From Bradyrhizobium sp. SSBR45G (lineage in GTDB: Bacteria > Pseudomonadota > Alphaproteobacteria > Rhizobiales > Xanthobacteraceae): a stretch of 64,000 bases of DNA. The stretch lies in contig NZ_BSCT01000035.1 in the NCBI RefSeq assembly GCF_030159255.1, positions 1-64,000 of the forward strand, written 5' to 3'. Shown in pieces: positions 25,523 through 34,876 of this stretch. Position 1 is the stretch's first letter; the number at the start of each line of letters is the position of its first letter. Under the pieces are notes generated by a model. That model was not told the DNA's origin. It made no database searches and worked only from the letters and a program-made list of their open reading frames with translations. Both the position numbers and the translations under genes were made by a program.

Positions 25523-27466
25523 ATGAATGCGCCGGTCAGTGGTAACAGCTCCAAGGAGCCGAAGGACGCCAGCGCGGCCGTGAGCGCGGCGCAGCAGGCG
25601 ATGCTGGAGACGTTGCCGTTCGGCGATACCGCCGATTTCGACGATGCGGCGCGCGGCTTTCTCGGCACGATCGACGAGGCCAAGGTCACGACGGCGCAGG
25701 GGCGCAGCGTCTGGAGCTTCGCGCCTTACGGCTTCCTCGACGCCGAGGAGGCGCCGCCGACCGTCAATCCGAGCCTGTGGCGCCAGGCGAAGCTCAACAT
25801 GCATCACGGCCTGTTCGAGGTCGTGCCCGGCGTCTACCAGGTGCGCGGGCTCGATATCGCCAACATGACCTTGATCGAGGGCGACACCGGCGTCATCGTC
25901 GTGGACACGCTGACCTCGATCGAGGGCGCCCGCGCCGCGCTCGATCTCTATCATCGGCATCGCGGCGTCAGGCCGGTGACGGCGGTCATGTTCACCCACA
26001 CCCACACCGATCATTGGGGCGGCGCGCGTGGCGTCGTCGACGAGGACGCGGTCGCCAGCGGCCGCGTGCCGCTGCTCGCGCCGAACCTGTTCATCGAGCA
26101 CGCGGTGTCCGAGAACATCATTGCGGGTCCGGCGATGCTGCGCCGGGCGCAATACCAGTTCGGGCCGCTGCTGGCGAAGGGTCCGAAGGGGCACGTCGAT
26201 TGCGGTCTCGGCAAGACCATGGCCGCGGGCGGCGTGGCCCTGCTGCGGCCGACCGACCTCATCATGGCGACCGGCGACACCAGGACCATCGACGGCGTGA
26301 GCTTCGAGTTCCAGATGGCACCGAACAGCGAGGCGCCGGCGGAGATGCATTTCTACCTGCCGCGCTACCGGCTGTTGAACCTCGCCGAGAACTGCACGCA
26401 CAACTTCCACAACCTGCTGCCGTTTCGCGGCGCCGACGTCCGCGACGCGCTGGCATGGTCGAAATATCTCGGCGAGGCGCTGCAATTGTGGGGCGGCAAG
26501 GCCGAGGTGATGTGCGGCCAGCATCATTGGCCGGTATGGGGCGCCAGCCGTGTCGACCACATGATCCGCGAGCAGCGCGACCTCTACAAGTTCGCGCACG
26601 ACCAGACCGTGCGGCTGATGAATCACGGCCTGACGGCGAGCGAAATCGCCGAGCAGATCACGCTGCCCAAGAGCCTCGACGGCGCGTGGCACGCGCGCGG
26701 CTATTACGGCCACATCCGGCACAATGTGAAGGCGATCTACCAGAAATATCTCGGCTGGTACGACGCCAATCCGGTCAATCTCGATTCCTTGCCGCCGGTC
26801 GAGGCCGGCCGGAAATATGTCGAGTACATGGGCGGCGCCGAAGCCTTGCTGGCGCGGGCGCGGGCGGATTTTGCGAAAGGCGAGTTTCGCTTCGTGGCGC
26901 AAGTCGTCGGTCATCTCGTCTTCGCCAAACCCGACAACGCCGAGGCCCGCGCGCTGCTCGCCGACACGCTGGAGCAGCTCGGCTTTGCCGCCGAGAGCGC
27001 GACCTGGCGCAACGCCTATCTGTTCGGTGCGCAGGAGCTGCGCCACGGCATGCCGGAGGTCCCGGCCCGGCCGGGGATGCCGCGCGAGACATTGGCGGCG
27101 CTGCGCACGGAGCAATTGTGGGACGTGCTTGGAGTGCGCCTGAACGGCCCCAAGGCGGAGGGCAAGCACATCGTGCTGAACTGGACCTTCACCGACACCG
27201 CCGAGCGCTTCGTACTCACCTTGCAGAATTGCGCACTGACCTACGCGGTCGGCGTGCAGGCCTCCACCGCGGATGCCGGCTTCACCTTGGCGCGATCCAC
27301 CCTCGACGAGGTCATTGCCAAGGCGACGACATTTCCGGAAGCGGTCGCCGCCGGAAAGATCAGTTTCGTCGGCAACCCGATGCGGCTCGCCGAGCTGATG
27401 TCGCTGATGGACGAATTCCCGCGGATGTTCGAGATCGTCGAGCCGAAGCGCGCGGTGGTCACCTGA
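25523..27466 (+). CDS. Alkyl sulfatase, metallo-beta-lactamase type (SdsA/BDS1-like)
   Basis: 647 aa. Zinc-binding THTHTDHWGG at ~160 and the ENCTHNFHNLLPFRG and CGQHHWPVWG histidine motifs define a type III alkylsulfatase; the C-terminal ~120 residues form the SCP2-like domain. It hydrolyses primary alkyl sulfates to alcohol plus sulfate. ATG 25523 has a strong GGGAGGAAG ribosome-binding site. The N-terminus is hydrophilic (MNAPVSGNSSKEP), so, unlike secreted SdsA1, it appears cytosolic. Located 86 bases after bioA; separate function. It could supply sulfate, in keeping with the sulfur genes elsewhere in the window. Confidence 0.88.
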   Translation: MNAPVSGNSSKEPKDASAAVSAAQQAMLETLPFGDTADFDDAARGFLGTIDEAKVTTAQGRSVWSFAPYGFLDAEEAPPTVNPSLWRQAKLNMHHGLFEVVPGVYQVRGLDIANMTLIEGDTGVIVVDTLTSIEGARAALDLYHRHRGVRPVTAVMFTHTHTDHWGGARGVVDEDAVASGRVPLLAPNLFIEHAVSENIIAGPAMLRRAQYQFGPLLAKGPKGHVDCGLGKTMAAGGVALLRPTDLIMATGDTRTIDGVSFEFQMAPNSEAPAEMHFYLPRYRLLNLAENCTHNFHNLLPFRGADVRDALAWSKYLGEALQLWGGKAEVMCGQHHWPVWGASRVDHMIREQRDLYKFAHDQTVRLMNHGLTASEIAEQITLPKSLDGAWHARGYYGHIRHNVKAIYQKYLGWYDANPVNLDSLPPVEAGRKYVEYMGGAEALLARARADFAKGEFRFVAQVVGHLVFAKPDNAEARALLADTLEQLGFAAESATWRNAYLFGAQELRHGMPEVPARPGMPRETLAALRTEQLWDVLGVRLNGPKAEGKHIVLNWTFTDTAERFVLTLQNCALTYAVGVQASTADAGFTLARSTLDEVIAKATTFPEAVAAGKISFVGNPMRLAELMSLMDEFPRMFEIVEPKRAVVT

Positions 27467-27476
27467 TGGATGCAAC

Positions 27477-27500
27477 AGGCCGGGTGAAATCACCCGGCCT
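27477..27500. terminator. Hairpin between convergent genes
   Basis: AGGCCGGGTGA-AA-TCACCCGGCCT is a perfect 11-bp inverted repeat lying between the alkylsulfatase stop (27466) and the glycosyltransferase stop (27511). No T run follows, so it may act as a two-way hairpin boundary rather than a classical terminator. Confidence 0.5.
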
Positions 27501-27510
27501 TCGCGGTGAG

Positions 27511-28581
27511 CTATTCGGCGCTGCTGACCAGCCTGATGCGGGGCTCGGCCTTCTCGACCAGTTTGCGATAGGCTGCGACGTAGTCGAGCGCCATGCGGCG
27601 TGCCGTGAAGCGCTGCTCGAAGCGCGTGCGGACGGCGGCGCGGCTGAGATCGGGCAGGCGGTTGACGGCGGCGACGGCACTGAGCTCGTCCTCGACGACG
27701 AAGCCGGTGACGCCGCTGTCGATGACCTCCGGCACCGAGCCGCGGTTATACGCGATGACGGGCGTGCCGCATGCCATCGACTCGATCATGACCAGGCCGA
27801 ACGGCTCCGGCCAGTCGATGGGCAGGAGCAGGCCGAGCGCGCCCGACAGGAATTCCGGCTTCTCATGATCGCCGATCTCGCCGATGAACTCGACGAGCGG
27901 ATTGTCCTTGATCAGGGGCCGGATCACCTGATCGTAATAGTCCTGATCGGCGCGGTCGACCTTCGCCGCGATCTTGAGCGGAATGCCACATCGCATGGCG
28001 ATCTTGATGGCACGATGGACGCCCTTCTCGGGCGCGACCCGTCCGAGCACGGCGAGATAGCTCGGCGTCACCGGCCTTGGCGTCAACAGCGTCGCCGGAA
28101 GGCCGTGCAGAATGGTGCTGATCCAGTTCGCATTCGGAACAGGTCGGCGCTGCGCATCCGAGATCGAGACGACGGGAACATCCTTGAAGACGGAGAACAC
28201 CGGCTGGTGCTCCGGAAGATCGAGCCTGCCATGCAACGTGGTCAGGAACGGCGTCGGTTGCCGGTGGAACAGCGAGAACGGGTAATAATCGAGGTGAAAG
28301 TGGAGCACGTCGAACGCTTCATCGTCGCATTGTTGCCGGACGTTCTCCAGCATGACCATGTGCAGGGCATTGGGATCACGGACCGAGCCATCGAGTCGCA
28401 AGGCTCTCGGCCAGGTGGGGCAGAGCCTGGCTGATGTCTGGGAATCGCCGCTCGCGAACAGCGTGACATCATGACCGAGGGCGACGAGCTCTTCGGTCAA
28501 CCAATGGACCACCCGCTCGGTACCGCCGTAAAGCTTGGGAGGCACTGCCTCAGTCAACGGAGCAACCTGCGCAATGCGCAT
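27511..28581 (-). CDS. Glycosyltransferase family 4
   Basis: 356 aa GT-B enzyme. N-terminal PKLYGGTERVVHWLTEELVALGHDVTLFASGDS is characteristic of a common bacterial GT4 group. The donor-site region has YLAVLGRVAPEKGVHRAI and EPFGLVMIESMACGTPVIAYNRGSVPEVI (the EX7E motif). Donor and acceptor unknown. It diverges from the ABC exporter and debranching-enzyme genes, which together suggest glucan or envelope polysaccharide handling. The 316-base divergent spacer (28582-28897) shows no confident gene. Confidence 0.88.
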   Translation of the reverse strand: MRIAQVAPLTEAVPPKLYGGTERVVHWLTEELVALGHDVTLFASGDSQTSARLCPTWPRALRLDGSVRDPNALHMVMLENVRQQCDDEAFDVLHFHLDYYPFSLFHRQPTPFLTTLHGRLDLPEHQPVFSVFKDVPVVSISDAQRRPVPNANWISTILHGLPATLLTPRPVTPSYLAVLGRVAPEKGVHRAIKIAMRCGIPLKIAAKVDRADQDYYDQVIRPLIKDNPLVEFIGEIGDHEKPEFLSGALGLLLPIDWPEPFGLVMIESMACGTPVIAYNRGSVPEVIDSGVTGFVVEDELSAVAAVNRLPDLSRAAVRTRFEQRFTARRMALDYVAAYRKLVEKAEPRIRLVSSAE

Positions 28582-28897
28582 CTCATCGTCTCCTATATGT
28601 GATCAAGGAAGGGGCTCCTCCGCGATCCGGCGATAGCTGAACGGGAACGTTCTCGCATTTGCGAAGTTCCTTGATGCAGGACACTTTCTTCCAAGCAAGG
28701 GTCTCGAGACACCGTTCCACGCGACGTCTCATGACTGCCATCTCCTGCTTCCAACCCTGTGAGTGCTGTGAATGTCGAAACATGGTGACTCCGCAACGAC
28801 AATGCTGCGGGAACTCGAGATGCATCGTTCCTGACCGGTTCCGATCGCTCATCACCGCCGCAGCAGCAAGACGCGCTATCTCTCTCACGGACAGATC

Positions 28898-30661
28898 ATG
28901 GATCAGCTTTCAGGTTACGCGCACCGGCCGTTTCCATTCGTCATGCGCTATCTGCGCGAACGCCCAGTCGCCCATCTCATCATTCTGATCGCCGTCATCG
29001 GTGCCGTTGCCTGCTCGGTCGGCACGCAATATGGCGTGAAGGCGCTCGTCGACAGCCTCTCCGCAGGGCCGGCGCATGGCGGCAACGTCTGGGCCGCATT
29101 CGTGCTGCTGATGGCGCTGATTGCGACCGACAATATTCTCTGGCGCGTCGCCAGCTGGATCGCGAGCTTCACCTTCGTCCGCGTCACCGGAGATCTTCGT
29201 CGCGACATCTTCCGCCATCTCACCGGCCATTCGCCGAGCTATTTCGGCGACCGCCTGCCGGGCATGCTGTCGAGCCGCATCACGGCAACCTCCAACGCCG
29301 TGTTCACGGTCGAGAACATGTTCGTCTGGAACGTGCTGCCACCATGCCTTGCCACAGTGGCGGCGATCGGCTTGATCGGAACCGTCAGCGGCCCGATGGC
29401 CATCGCGCTGCTTTTGATTGCCGCCATGATGGTGCTGGCGATGTTCCGCCTGGCGGCGGCTGGCAAGCCGCTGCACGATGATTTCGCGGACAAGGCCGCG
29501 ATGGTCGATGGCGAGATCGTCGACGTGATCTCGAACATGCCGCTGGTCCGCGCCTTCTGCGGCCTGCGCCACGAGCACGACCGGTTCGACGCGACCGTGA
29601 ACAAGGAGCTGGAGGCGCGCGGGCGCAGTCTGCGCTACCTCGAAAAGCTGCGCATTCTCCACGCGACGGTAACGATCGTGCTGACGGTCGCCCTGATGGC
29701 CTGGGCGATCTCGCTGTGGCAGCGCGGCGGAGCGACGACGGGCGATGTCGTGCTGGTGTGTACGCTCGGCCTGTGCATTCTCAACGCGACGCGCGATCTC
29801 GCGGTGGCACTGGTCGACGTGACGCAGCACGTCGCGCGCATGAGCGAGGCGATCGCGACCTTGCTGCAGCCGCATGAGCTGCGCGATCACCCCGAGGCCG
29901 AGCCGCTGGTCAAGAGCGGGGCCGCGATCGCGTTCAACGACATCACGTTTCACTATCCCGGCGGTCACAAGCTGTTCGAGAACTTCTCGCTGCGGCTGCA
30001 GCCGGGCCAGCGCGTCGGTTTGGTCGGGCAGTCCGGCGGCGGCAAGTCGAGCCTGTTCACGTTGCTGCAAAGGTTCTACGATCCGCAAGCCGGCCACATC
30101 ACGGTCGATGGCCAGGACATCGCCCGGGTGACCCAGCAGAGCCTGCGCGAGGCGATCTCGGTGGTGCCGCAGGACATCTCGCTGTTTCATCGCTCCATCC
30201 TGGAGAACATCCGCTACGGCCGTCCGAGCGCGACCGACGACGAGGTGCTGCGGGCCGCGATCGCGGCGCGTTGCGATTTCGTCGAGACCCTGCCCGAGGG
30301 ATTGCAGACGATGGTCGGTGATCGCGGCGTGAAGCTTTCCGGCGGCCAGCGCCAGCGCATCGCGATCGCGCGGGCGTTCCTCAAGGATGCGCCGATCCTG
30401 CTGCTGGACGAGGCGACCGCCGCGCTCGACAGCGAGTCGGAGGAGGCGATCCGCGAGGCGCTCGGCCGCCTGATGCGCGGGCGCACCGTCATCGCGATCG
30501 CGCATCGCCTCACGACCTTGCGCAATTTCGATCGGGTCGTGGTGCTGAGATCGGGCCGGATCATCGAGGACGGCGCGCCGGACCGGCTCATGCAGGGCGA
30601 GGGCCCGTATCGGGAGCTGGTCACCCAGGAGATCAATCGGCTCGCCAAGTTCGCCGCCTGA
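28898..30661 (+). CDS. ABC exporter, fused membrane and ATPase domains
   Basis: 587 aa half-transporter. Six transmembrane helices in residues ~25-310, then an ATPase with Walker A GQSGGGKSS, Q-loop VVPQDIS, signature LSGGQRQR, Walker B ILLLDEA and the switch His in AIAHRL. ABCB/MsbA-like organisation; also resembles transporters of glucans or small peptides. Substrate not evident. It precedes the debranching-enzyme gene by 73 bases and probably forms an operon with it. Confidence 0.9.
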   Translation: MDQLSGYAHRPFPFVMRYLRERPVAHLIILIAVIGAVACSVGTQYGVKALVDSLSAGPAHGGNVWAAFVLLMALIATDNILWRVASWIASFTFVRVTGDLRRDIFRHLTGHSPSYFGDRLPGMLSSRITATSNAVFTVENMFVWNVLPPCLATVAAIGLIGTVSGPMAIALLLIAAMMVLAMFRLAAAGKPLHDDFADKAAMVDGEIVDVISNMPLVRAFCGLRHEHDRFDATVNKELEARGRSLRYLEKLRILHATVTIVLTVALMAWAISLWQRGGATTGDVVLVCTLGLCILNATRDLAVALVDVTQHVARMSEAIATLLQPHELRDHPEAEPLVKSGAAIAFNDITFHYPGGHKLFENFSLRLQPGQRVGLVGQSGGGKSSLFTLLQRFYDPQAGHITVDGQDIARVTQQSLREAISVVPQDISLFHRSILENIRYGRPSATDDEVLRAAIAARCDFVETLPEGLQTMVGDRGVKLSGGQRQRIAIARAFLKDAPILLLDEATAALDSESEEAIREALGRLMRGRTVIAIAHRLTTLRNFDRVVVLRSGRIIEDGAPDRLMQGEGPYRELVTQEINRLAKFAA

Positions 30662-30734
30662 TCGCTGCCGTCGGGTTGCGTCGAGAATGTGCACTCTCGG
30701 TTGTGTGGGCACTTCAATATCGCATGAGGTCAAC

Positions 30735-32936
30735 ATGTCCGCCGAAGCCGCAAGCACGCTGTCATCGATCACCTGGAGCGACGAGCCCGCCGAGCAGCCG
30801 TTCTATATTCCCATGACGGGGCCGGCGGCCCGGCCGCGGCGATCGCTCAAGCACGACGACACGTTCATCGTGCTCGACGGTCATGGCGACATCGGCGCCT
30901 CGGCCGGCGGACCGGATGGCCTGTTCAATTCCGACACGCGCTATCTCGCGCGGCTCGAATTGACGCTGGACGACGTCCAGCCGCTGCTGCTCGGCTCCAG
31001 CCTGCGCGACGACAACTCCGCGCTGACGGTGGATCTCACCAATCCGGACATCTACAGCCAGGGCCGGCTGGTGCTGCCGAAGGACATGCTGCACATCGTG
31101 CGCACGATCTTTCTCTGGCACGGCACCGCCTATCAGCGCATCGGGCTGCAGAACCATGGCGATCGCAACGCCAGCTTCGATCTCAAGCTGACCTTCGACA
31201 ATGATTTTGCCGATCTGTTCGAGGTGCGGGGCTCGGTGCGGCCGCATCGCGGCATCGGCTCGAGCCGGCTGGTCGACCCATCCGAGGTGGTGCTTCATTA
31301 TCGCGGGCTGGACAATGTCCTGCGCACCACCGACGTGAGCTTCGATCCAATTCCGACGAACCTGACGGTCAACGTCGCGACCTATCATTTCGAGCTGGCG
31401 CCGCAGGAATCCGCGTCGCTGTTCGTGGCCGTGATGTGCAATGCCAAGGCCGGCGAGCGGCCCCGGCGGTTCTTCCGCAGCCTGCTCGCCCATCGCCGCG
31501 AGATGCGCCGCTGTACCATCGGTGCCGCCAGCATCGAGACCTCCAATGACATCCTGAACGAGGTGCTGTGCCAGGCGGCGGCCGACCTCAACATCCTGAT
31601 GACGGACACGCCGGAGGGGCGCTATCCCTATGCCGGCATTCCCTGGTACTCGACGACGTTCGGCCGCGACGGCCTGATCACGGCGCTGCAGATGCTCTGG
31701 GTCGATCCGCGCATCGCCCGCGGCGTGCTGCGCCGGCTCGCCTCGCATCAGGCGCGCAACACTGATCCGCTCGCGGATGCCGAGCCCGGCAAGATTCTGC
31801 ACGAGATGCGCGGCGGCGAGATGGCGGCGCTGCGCGAGGTGCCGTTCGCCTGCTACTATGGCAGCGTCGATTCGACGCCGCTGTTCGTGCTGCTGGCCGG
31901 GCTCTACATTGAGCGTACCGGCGACATCGAGACCTTGCTGGAGCTATGGCCGGCGATCGAGCTGGCCCTGGGCTGGATCGACGGGCCCGGCGATCCGGAC
32001 GGCGACGGCTTCGTCGAATATCAGCGCGCCTCCGAGCAGGGTCTCGCCAACCAGGGCTGGAAGGATTCCTACGACGCGGTCTTCCATGCCGACGGACGCC
32101 TCGCCGAAGGCAACATCGCGCTCGCCGAGGTGCAGGGCTATGTCTTCGCCGGCAAGCAGCTTGCGGCGCGATCGGCGCGCCTGCTCGGCAAGTCCGCAAT
32201 GGCGGACCGGCTCGAGGCGGAGGCGGCGCGGCTGGCCGAACGGTTCGAGGATGCCTTCTGGTGCGAGGACCTCAGCACCTATGCGCTCGCGCTCGACGGC
32301 GACAAGCAGCCCTGCCGGGTGCGCACCTCGAATGCCGGCCAACTGCTGTTCAGCGGCATGGTGCGCGAGGACCGCGCCCGCAAGGTCGCCGCCGATCTGC
32401 TGCGGCCGCAATTCTTCTCGGGCTGGGGCATTCGCACCGTCGCCGCCGGCGAGGCGCGCTACAATCCGATGTCCTATCACGACGGCTCGATCTGGCCGCA
32501 CGACAATGCGCTGATCGCGCTCGGCCTGTCGCGCTACGGGCTGAAACATGCGGTGGAGCAGGTGTTCAAGGGCCTGTTCGAGGCCGCGGCCTACATGGAT
32601 CTGCGCCGGCTGCCGGAGCTGTTCTGCGGCTTCCGTCGTGAGAAGCATCGCGGACCGACGCTGTATCCGGTGGCCTGCGCGCCGCAGGCCTGGGCGAGCG
32701 CGACGCCGTTCACCCTGCTCGAGGCCGCGCTCGGGCTCGAGTTCGACGCCGGCCGCGGCGAGATCCGACTGCGCAATCCGCGACTGCCGGAGTTCCTGGA
32801 TTGGGTGGTGCTGCGCGATCTCCGGCTCGGCACCTCGACGATCGATCTGCGCATCCGGCGCCACGACGAGGACATCTCCATGGAGGTGCTGCGGCGGCGC
32901 GGCCAGATCCAGGTCTCGCTGGTGCTGGCGCAATGA
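30735..32936 (+). CDS. Amylo-alpha-1,6-glucosidase / glycogen-debranching-type enzyme
   Basis: 733 aa. N-terminal GDE_N-type beta domain (HDDTFIVLDGHGDIG, DGLFNSDTRYLARLEL) to ~residue 280, then an (alpha/alpha)6 catalytic barrel with IPWYSTTFGRDGLITALQMLW, LANQGWKDSYDAVFHADG and YHDGSIWPHDNALIALG, in which the acidic residues are likely catalytic. ATG 30735 (MSAEAAST) is chosen; an upstream ATG adds an odd Cys-rich extension. The stop overlaps the start of the PRC-barrel gene (ATGA). Substrate could be glycogen/trehalose-linked glucans or a compatible oligosaccharide. Confidence 0.88.
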   Translation: MSAEAASTLSSITWSDEPAEQPFYIPMTGPAARPRRSLKHDDTFIVLDGHGDIGASAGGPDGLFNSDTRYLARLELTLDDVQPLLLGSSLRDDNSALTVDLTNPDIYSQGRLVLPKDMLHIVRTIFLWHGTAYQRIGLQNHGDRNASFDLKLTFDNDFADLFEVRGSVRPHRGIGSSRLVDPSEVVLHYRGLDNVLRTTDVSFDPIPTNLTVNVATYHFELAPQESASLFVAVMCNAKAGERPRRFFRSLLAHRREMRRCTIGAASIETSNDILNEVLCQAAADLNILMTDTPEGRYPYAGIPWYSTTFGRDGLITALQMLWVDPRIARGVLRRLASHQARNTDPLADAEPGKILHEMRGGEMAALREVPFACYYGSVDSTPLFVLLAGLYIERTGDIETLLELWPAIELALGWIDGPGDPDGDGFVEYQRASEQGLANQGWKDSYDAVFHADGRLAEGNIALAEVQGYVFAGKQLAARSARLLGKSAMADRLEAEAARLAERFEDAFWCEDLSTYALALDGDKQPCRVRTSNAGQLLFSGMVREDRARKVAADLLRPQFFSGWGIRTVAAGEARYNPMSYHDGSIWPHDNALIALGLSRYGLKHAVEQVFKGLFEAAAYMDLRRLPELFCGFRREKHRGPTLYPVACAPQAWASATPFTLLEAALGLEFDAGRGEIRLRNPRLPEFLDWVVLRDLRLGTSTIDLRIRRHDEDISMEVLRRRGQIQVSLVLAQ

Positions 32937-33442
32937 CGCGGTGGGCTGTGCATCGGCGGCGCAACGCTCGCGCTCTCGGCGTCGGGCTGTCGCTGCTCGC
33001 AGGCCTGCAGATCAATGCGGGCTACGCGCAGCAAGCGTCACCGCCACCGCCGGCAAAGGACGCGGCGTCGTCCGTCAAGGAGCCGGCGCCGCCGCCCTCG
33101 GTGACGATCCTCGGCGCGCGCGATGCGCATGGCGTGCTCGGCCGCGACGTGCGCAGCTCCACCGGCGAGGACATGGGGCAGATCGTCGACGTCATCGTCG
33201 ATCTCACCGGGACGGTCCGGGCCGCGGTGATCGATTTCGGCGGCTTCCTCGGCGTCGGCAGCCGCAAGATCGTGGTCGACTGGACGGCGCTCGATTTCAA
33301 GCACATCGCTGACAAGAGCGATCAGGTCACGCTGGACCTGAACAAGGAGCAGGTGAAGGCCGCGCCCGAGTACAAGGAGGACAAGCCTGTCGTCGTGCTC
33401 GGTGCCGCCGGCAAGCTGTCGCCCTGGATTTTCGATCATTGA
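32933..33442 (+). CDS. Exported PRC-barrel domain protein
   Basis: 169 aa. Signal peptide (HRRRNARALGVGLSLLAGL, cleavage near GYA-Q), a Pro/Ala-rich linker (~30-60), then a PRC barrel at ~65-150 (LGRDVRSSTGEDMGQIVDVIVD, AAVIDFGGFLGVGSRKIVVDW). Such secreted PRC proteins occur often in Bradyrhizobium, role unknown. Overlaps the debranching-enzyme stop by four bases, so it is translated from the same mRNA. Confidence 0.85.
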   Translation: MTRWAVHRRRNARALGVGLSLLAGLQINAGYAQQASPPPPAKDAASSVKEPAPPPSVTILGARDAHGVLGRDVRSSTGEDMGQIVDVIVDLTGTVRAAVIDFGGFLGVGSRKIVVDWTALDFKHIADKSDQVTLDLNKEQVKAAPEYKEDKPVVVLGAAGKLSPWIFDH

Positions 33443-33539
33443 GCTGATGCGTGAGACCGCCGGTCCGGCACGCCTGCGTGCTCCGGACACGGTGGATCCT
33501 TATGTCCTGCGACCGTCATGAATTGAGCCGTTGAGAGCG

Positions 33540-34862
33540 ATGCCGATTGCCCGGCCGTCCATACCGCCCGACCGCGCGCCCGAGCCAGATGGCTCGGACG
33601 GCGGCGCGCGCGCCGGCGCCGCGCCAGACCACGGCCCCTCTGGAAAGCCTGCGCCGTCGCAGCAGAGCCTGCGCGGGCTCGACTGGTTCATCTTCTTCCT
33701 CGCCGACGTGCAGACCGGGTTCGGTCCGTTCATCGCGGTGTATCTGACGACCCAGAAATGGACGCAGGCGCAGATCGGTCTGGTGCTGTCGATCGGCGGC
33801 CTCGTCGGGCTGATCGGGCAGATGCCGGGCGGCGCGATCATCGATGCCGCGAAATCGGAGCGGCGCGTCGCGGGACTGGCCGTCGCCACCATCGGCTGCT
33901 GCGCGCTCGCCTATGCGGTGTGGCCGATCTTTCTCGTCGTGGCCGGCGCTGCGACGTTCCACGCCGCGGCGAGCTGCGTGCTCGGTCCTGCGATCGCCGC
34001 CCTCAGCCTCGGCCTGGTCGGGCCGCGCGGCATGGCCGAGCGTCTTGGCCGCAATGCGCGCTTCGCCTCGCTCGGCAATGGCGTCGCGGCCGCGGTCATG
34101 GGGACCTGCGGCTATCTGCTGTCCAGCCGCGCGGTCTTTCTGGTGACGTTCATCCTCGCGTTCCCCACGCTGATCGCATTGTCGCGCATCCGCGAGCGCG
34201 AGATCGACATCGCGCGTGCGCATGGCCGGGCCAATCGGGAGGACAGAGAGGTTGCGCGGCTGTCGAACCTGCTCGGCCTGCTGCGTCAGCGCGCGCTGCT
34301 GGTGTTCGCACTCGGCGTATTCCTGCTGCAGCTCGCCAATGCGGCGATGCTGCCGCTGATGGCCGGCGTGGTGACGACGAAGTCGAGCGAATGGGCGCCG
34401 ATGCTGATCGCGTTCTGTATCGTCGTGCCCCAGGCGATCGTGGCGCTGACCTCGCCATCGGTCGGCGCGGTGGCTCAGCAATGGGGCCGCCGGCCGCTGT
34501 TGATGCTGGGGTTTGCCGCGCTGGTGATCCGCGGCGCGCTGTTTGCCGTCGTGCACGATCCTGTCGTGCTGGTGGCGGTGCAGATCTTCGATGGTGTCAC
34601 CGCCGCCGTGTTCGCGGTGATGATTCCGCTGACGGTCGCCGACGTCGCCTTCGGCAGCGGTCATTTCAGTCTGGCGCAGGGAATCGTCGGGACGGCGTCG
34701 GGCATCGGCGGATCGTTGTCTACCGTCATCGCCGGCTTCGCCAGCGATCGCTACGGCAGCGCCACCGCCTTCATGGGCCTGTCAGGCGTGGCGTTGACAG
34801 GGCTTGTGCTGATCGCGCTCCTGATGCCCGAAACGGGGCGGCAGCACGAGCGCGCCGCGTGA
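33540..34862 (+). CDS. MFS transporter
   Basis: 440 aa. A ~45-residue Pro/Ala-rich cytoplasmic N-terminus precedes 12 helices starting at LDWFIFFLADVQTGFGPFIAVYL. The motif-A-like PGGAIIDAAKSERR lies between helices 2 and 3, and a central basic loop (~215-240) separates the halves. Substrate unknown. Convergent with fixK, only 14 bases between stops. Confidence 0.82.
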   Translation: MPIARPSIPPDRAPEPDGSDGGARAGAAPDHGPSGKPAPSQQSLRGLDWFIFFLADVQTGFGPFIAVYLTTQKWTQAQIGLVLSIGGLVGLIGQMPGGAIIDAAKSERRVAGLAVATIGCCALAYAVWPIFLVVAGAATFHAAASCVLGPAIAALSLGLVGPRGMAERLGRNARFASLGNGVAAAVMGTCGYLLSSRAVFLVTFILAFPTLIALSRIREREIDIARAHGRANREDREVARLSNLLGLLRQRALLVFALGVFLLQLANAAMLPLMAGVVTTKSSEWAPMLIAFCIVVPQAIVALTSPSVGAVAQQWGRRPLLMLGFAALVIRGALFAVVHDPVVLVAVQIFDGVTAAVFAVMIPLTVADVAFGSGHFSLAQGIVGTASGIGGSLSTVIAGFASDRYGSATAFMGLSGVALTGLVLIALLMPETGRQHERAA

Positions 34863-34876
34863 GGGCCGATGGACGC

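Noticed and set aside
25777-28434. 885-codon plus-strand open frame running through the alkylsulfatase and the GT4 gene
   Set aside because: It crosses two convergent real genes in wrong frames and is Arg/Ala/Gly-rich without motifs.
28583-28888. 101-codon minus-strand frame in the GT4-ABC divergent spacer
   Set aside because: No family resemblance or ribosome-binding site; it fills the promoter region of two divergent genes.
28910-30772. 620-codon minus-strand open frame opposite the ABC exporter
   Set aside because: Low-complexity Arg/His/Gln translation; the plus strand has all ABC motifs.
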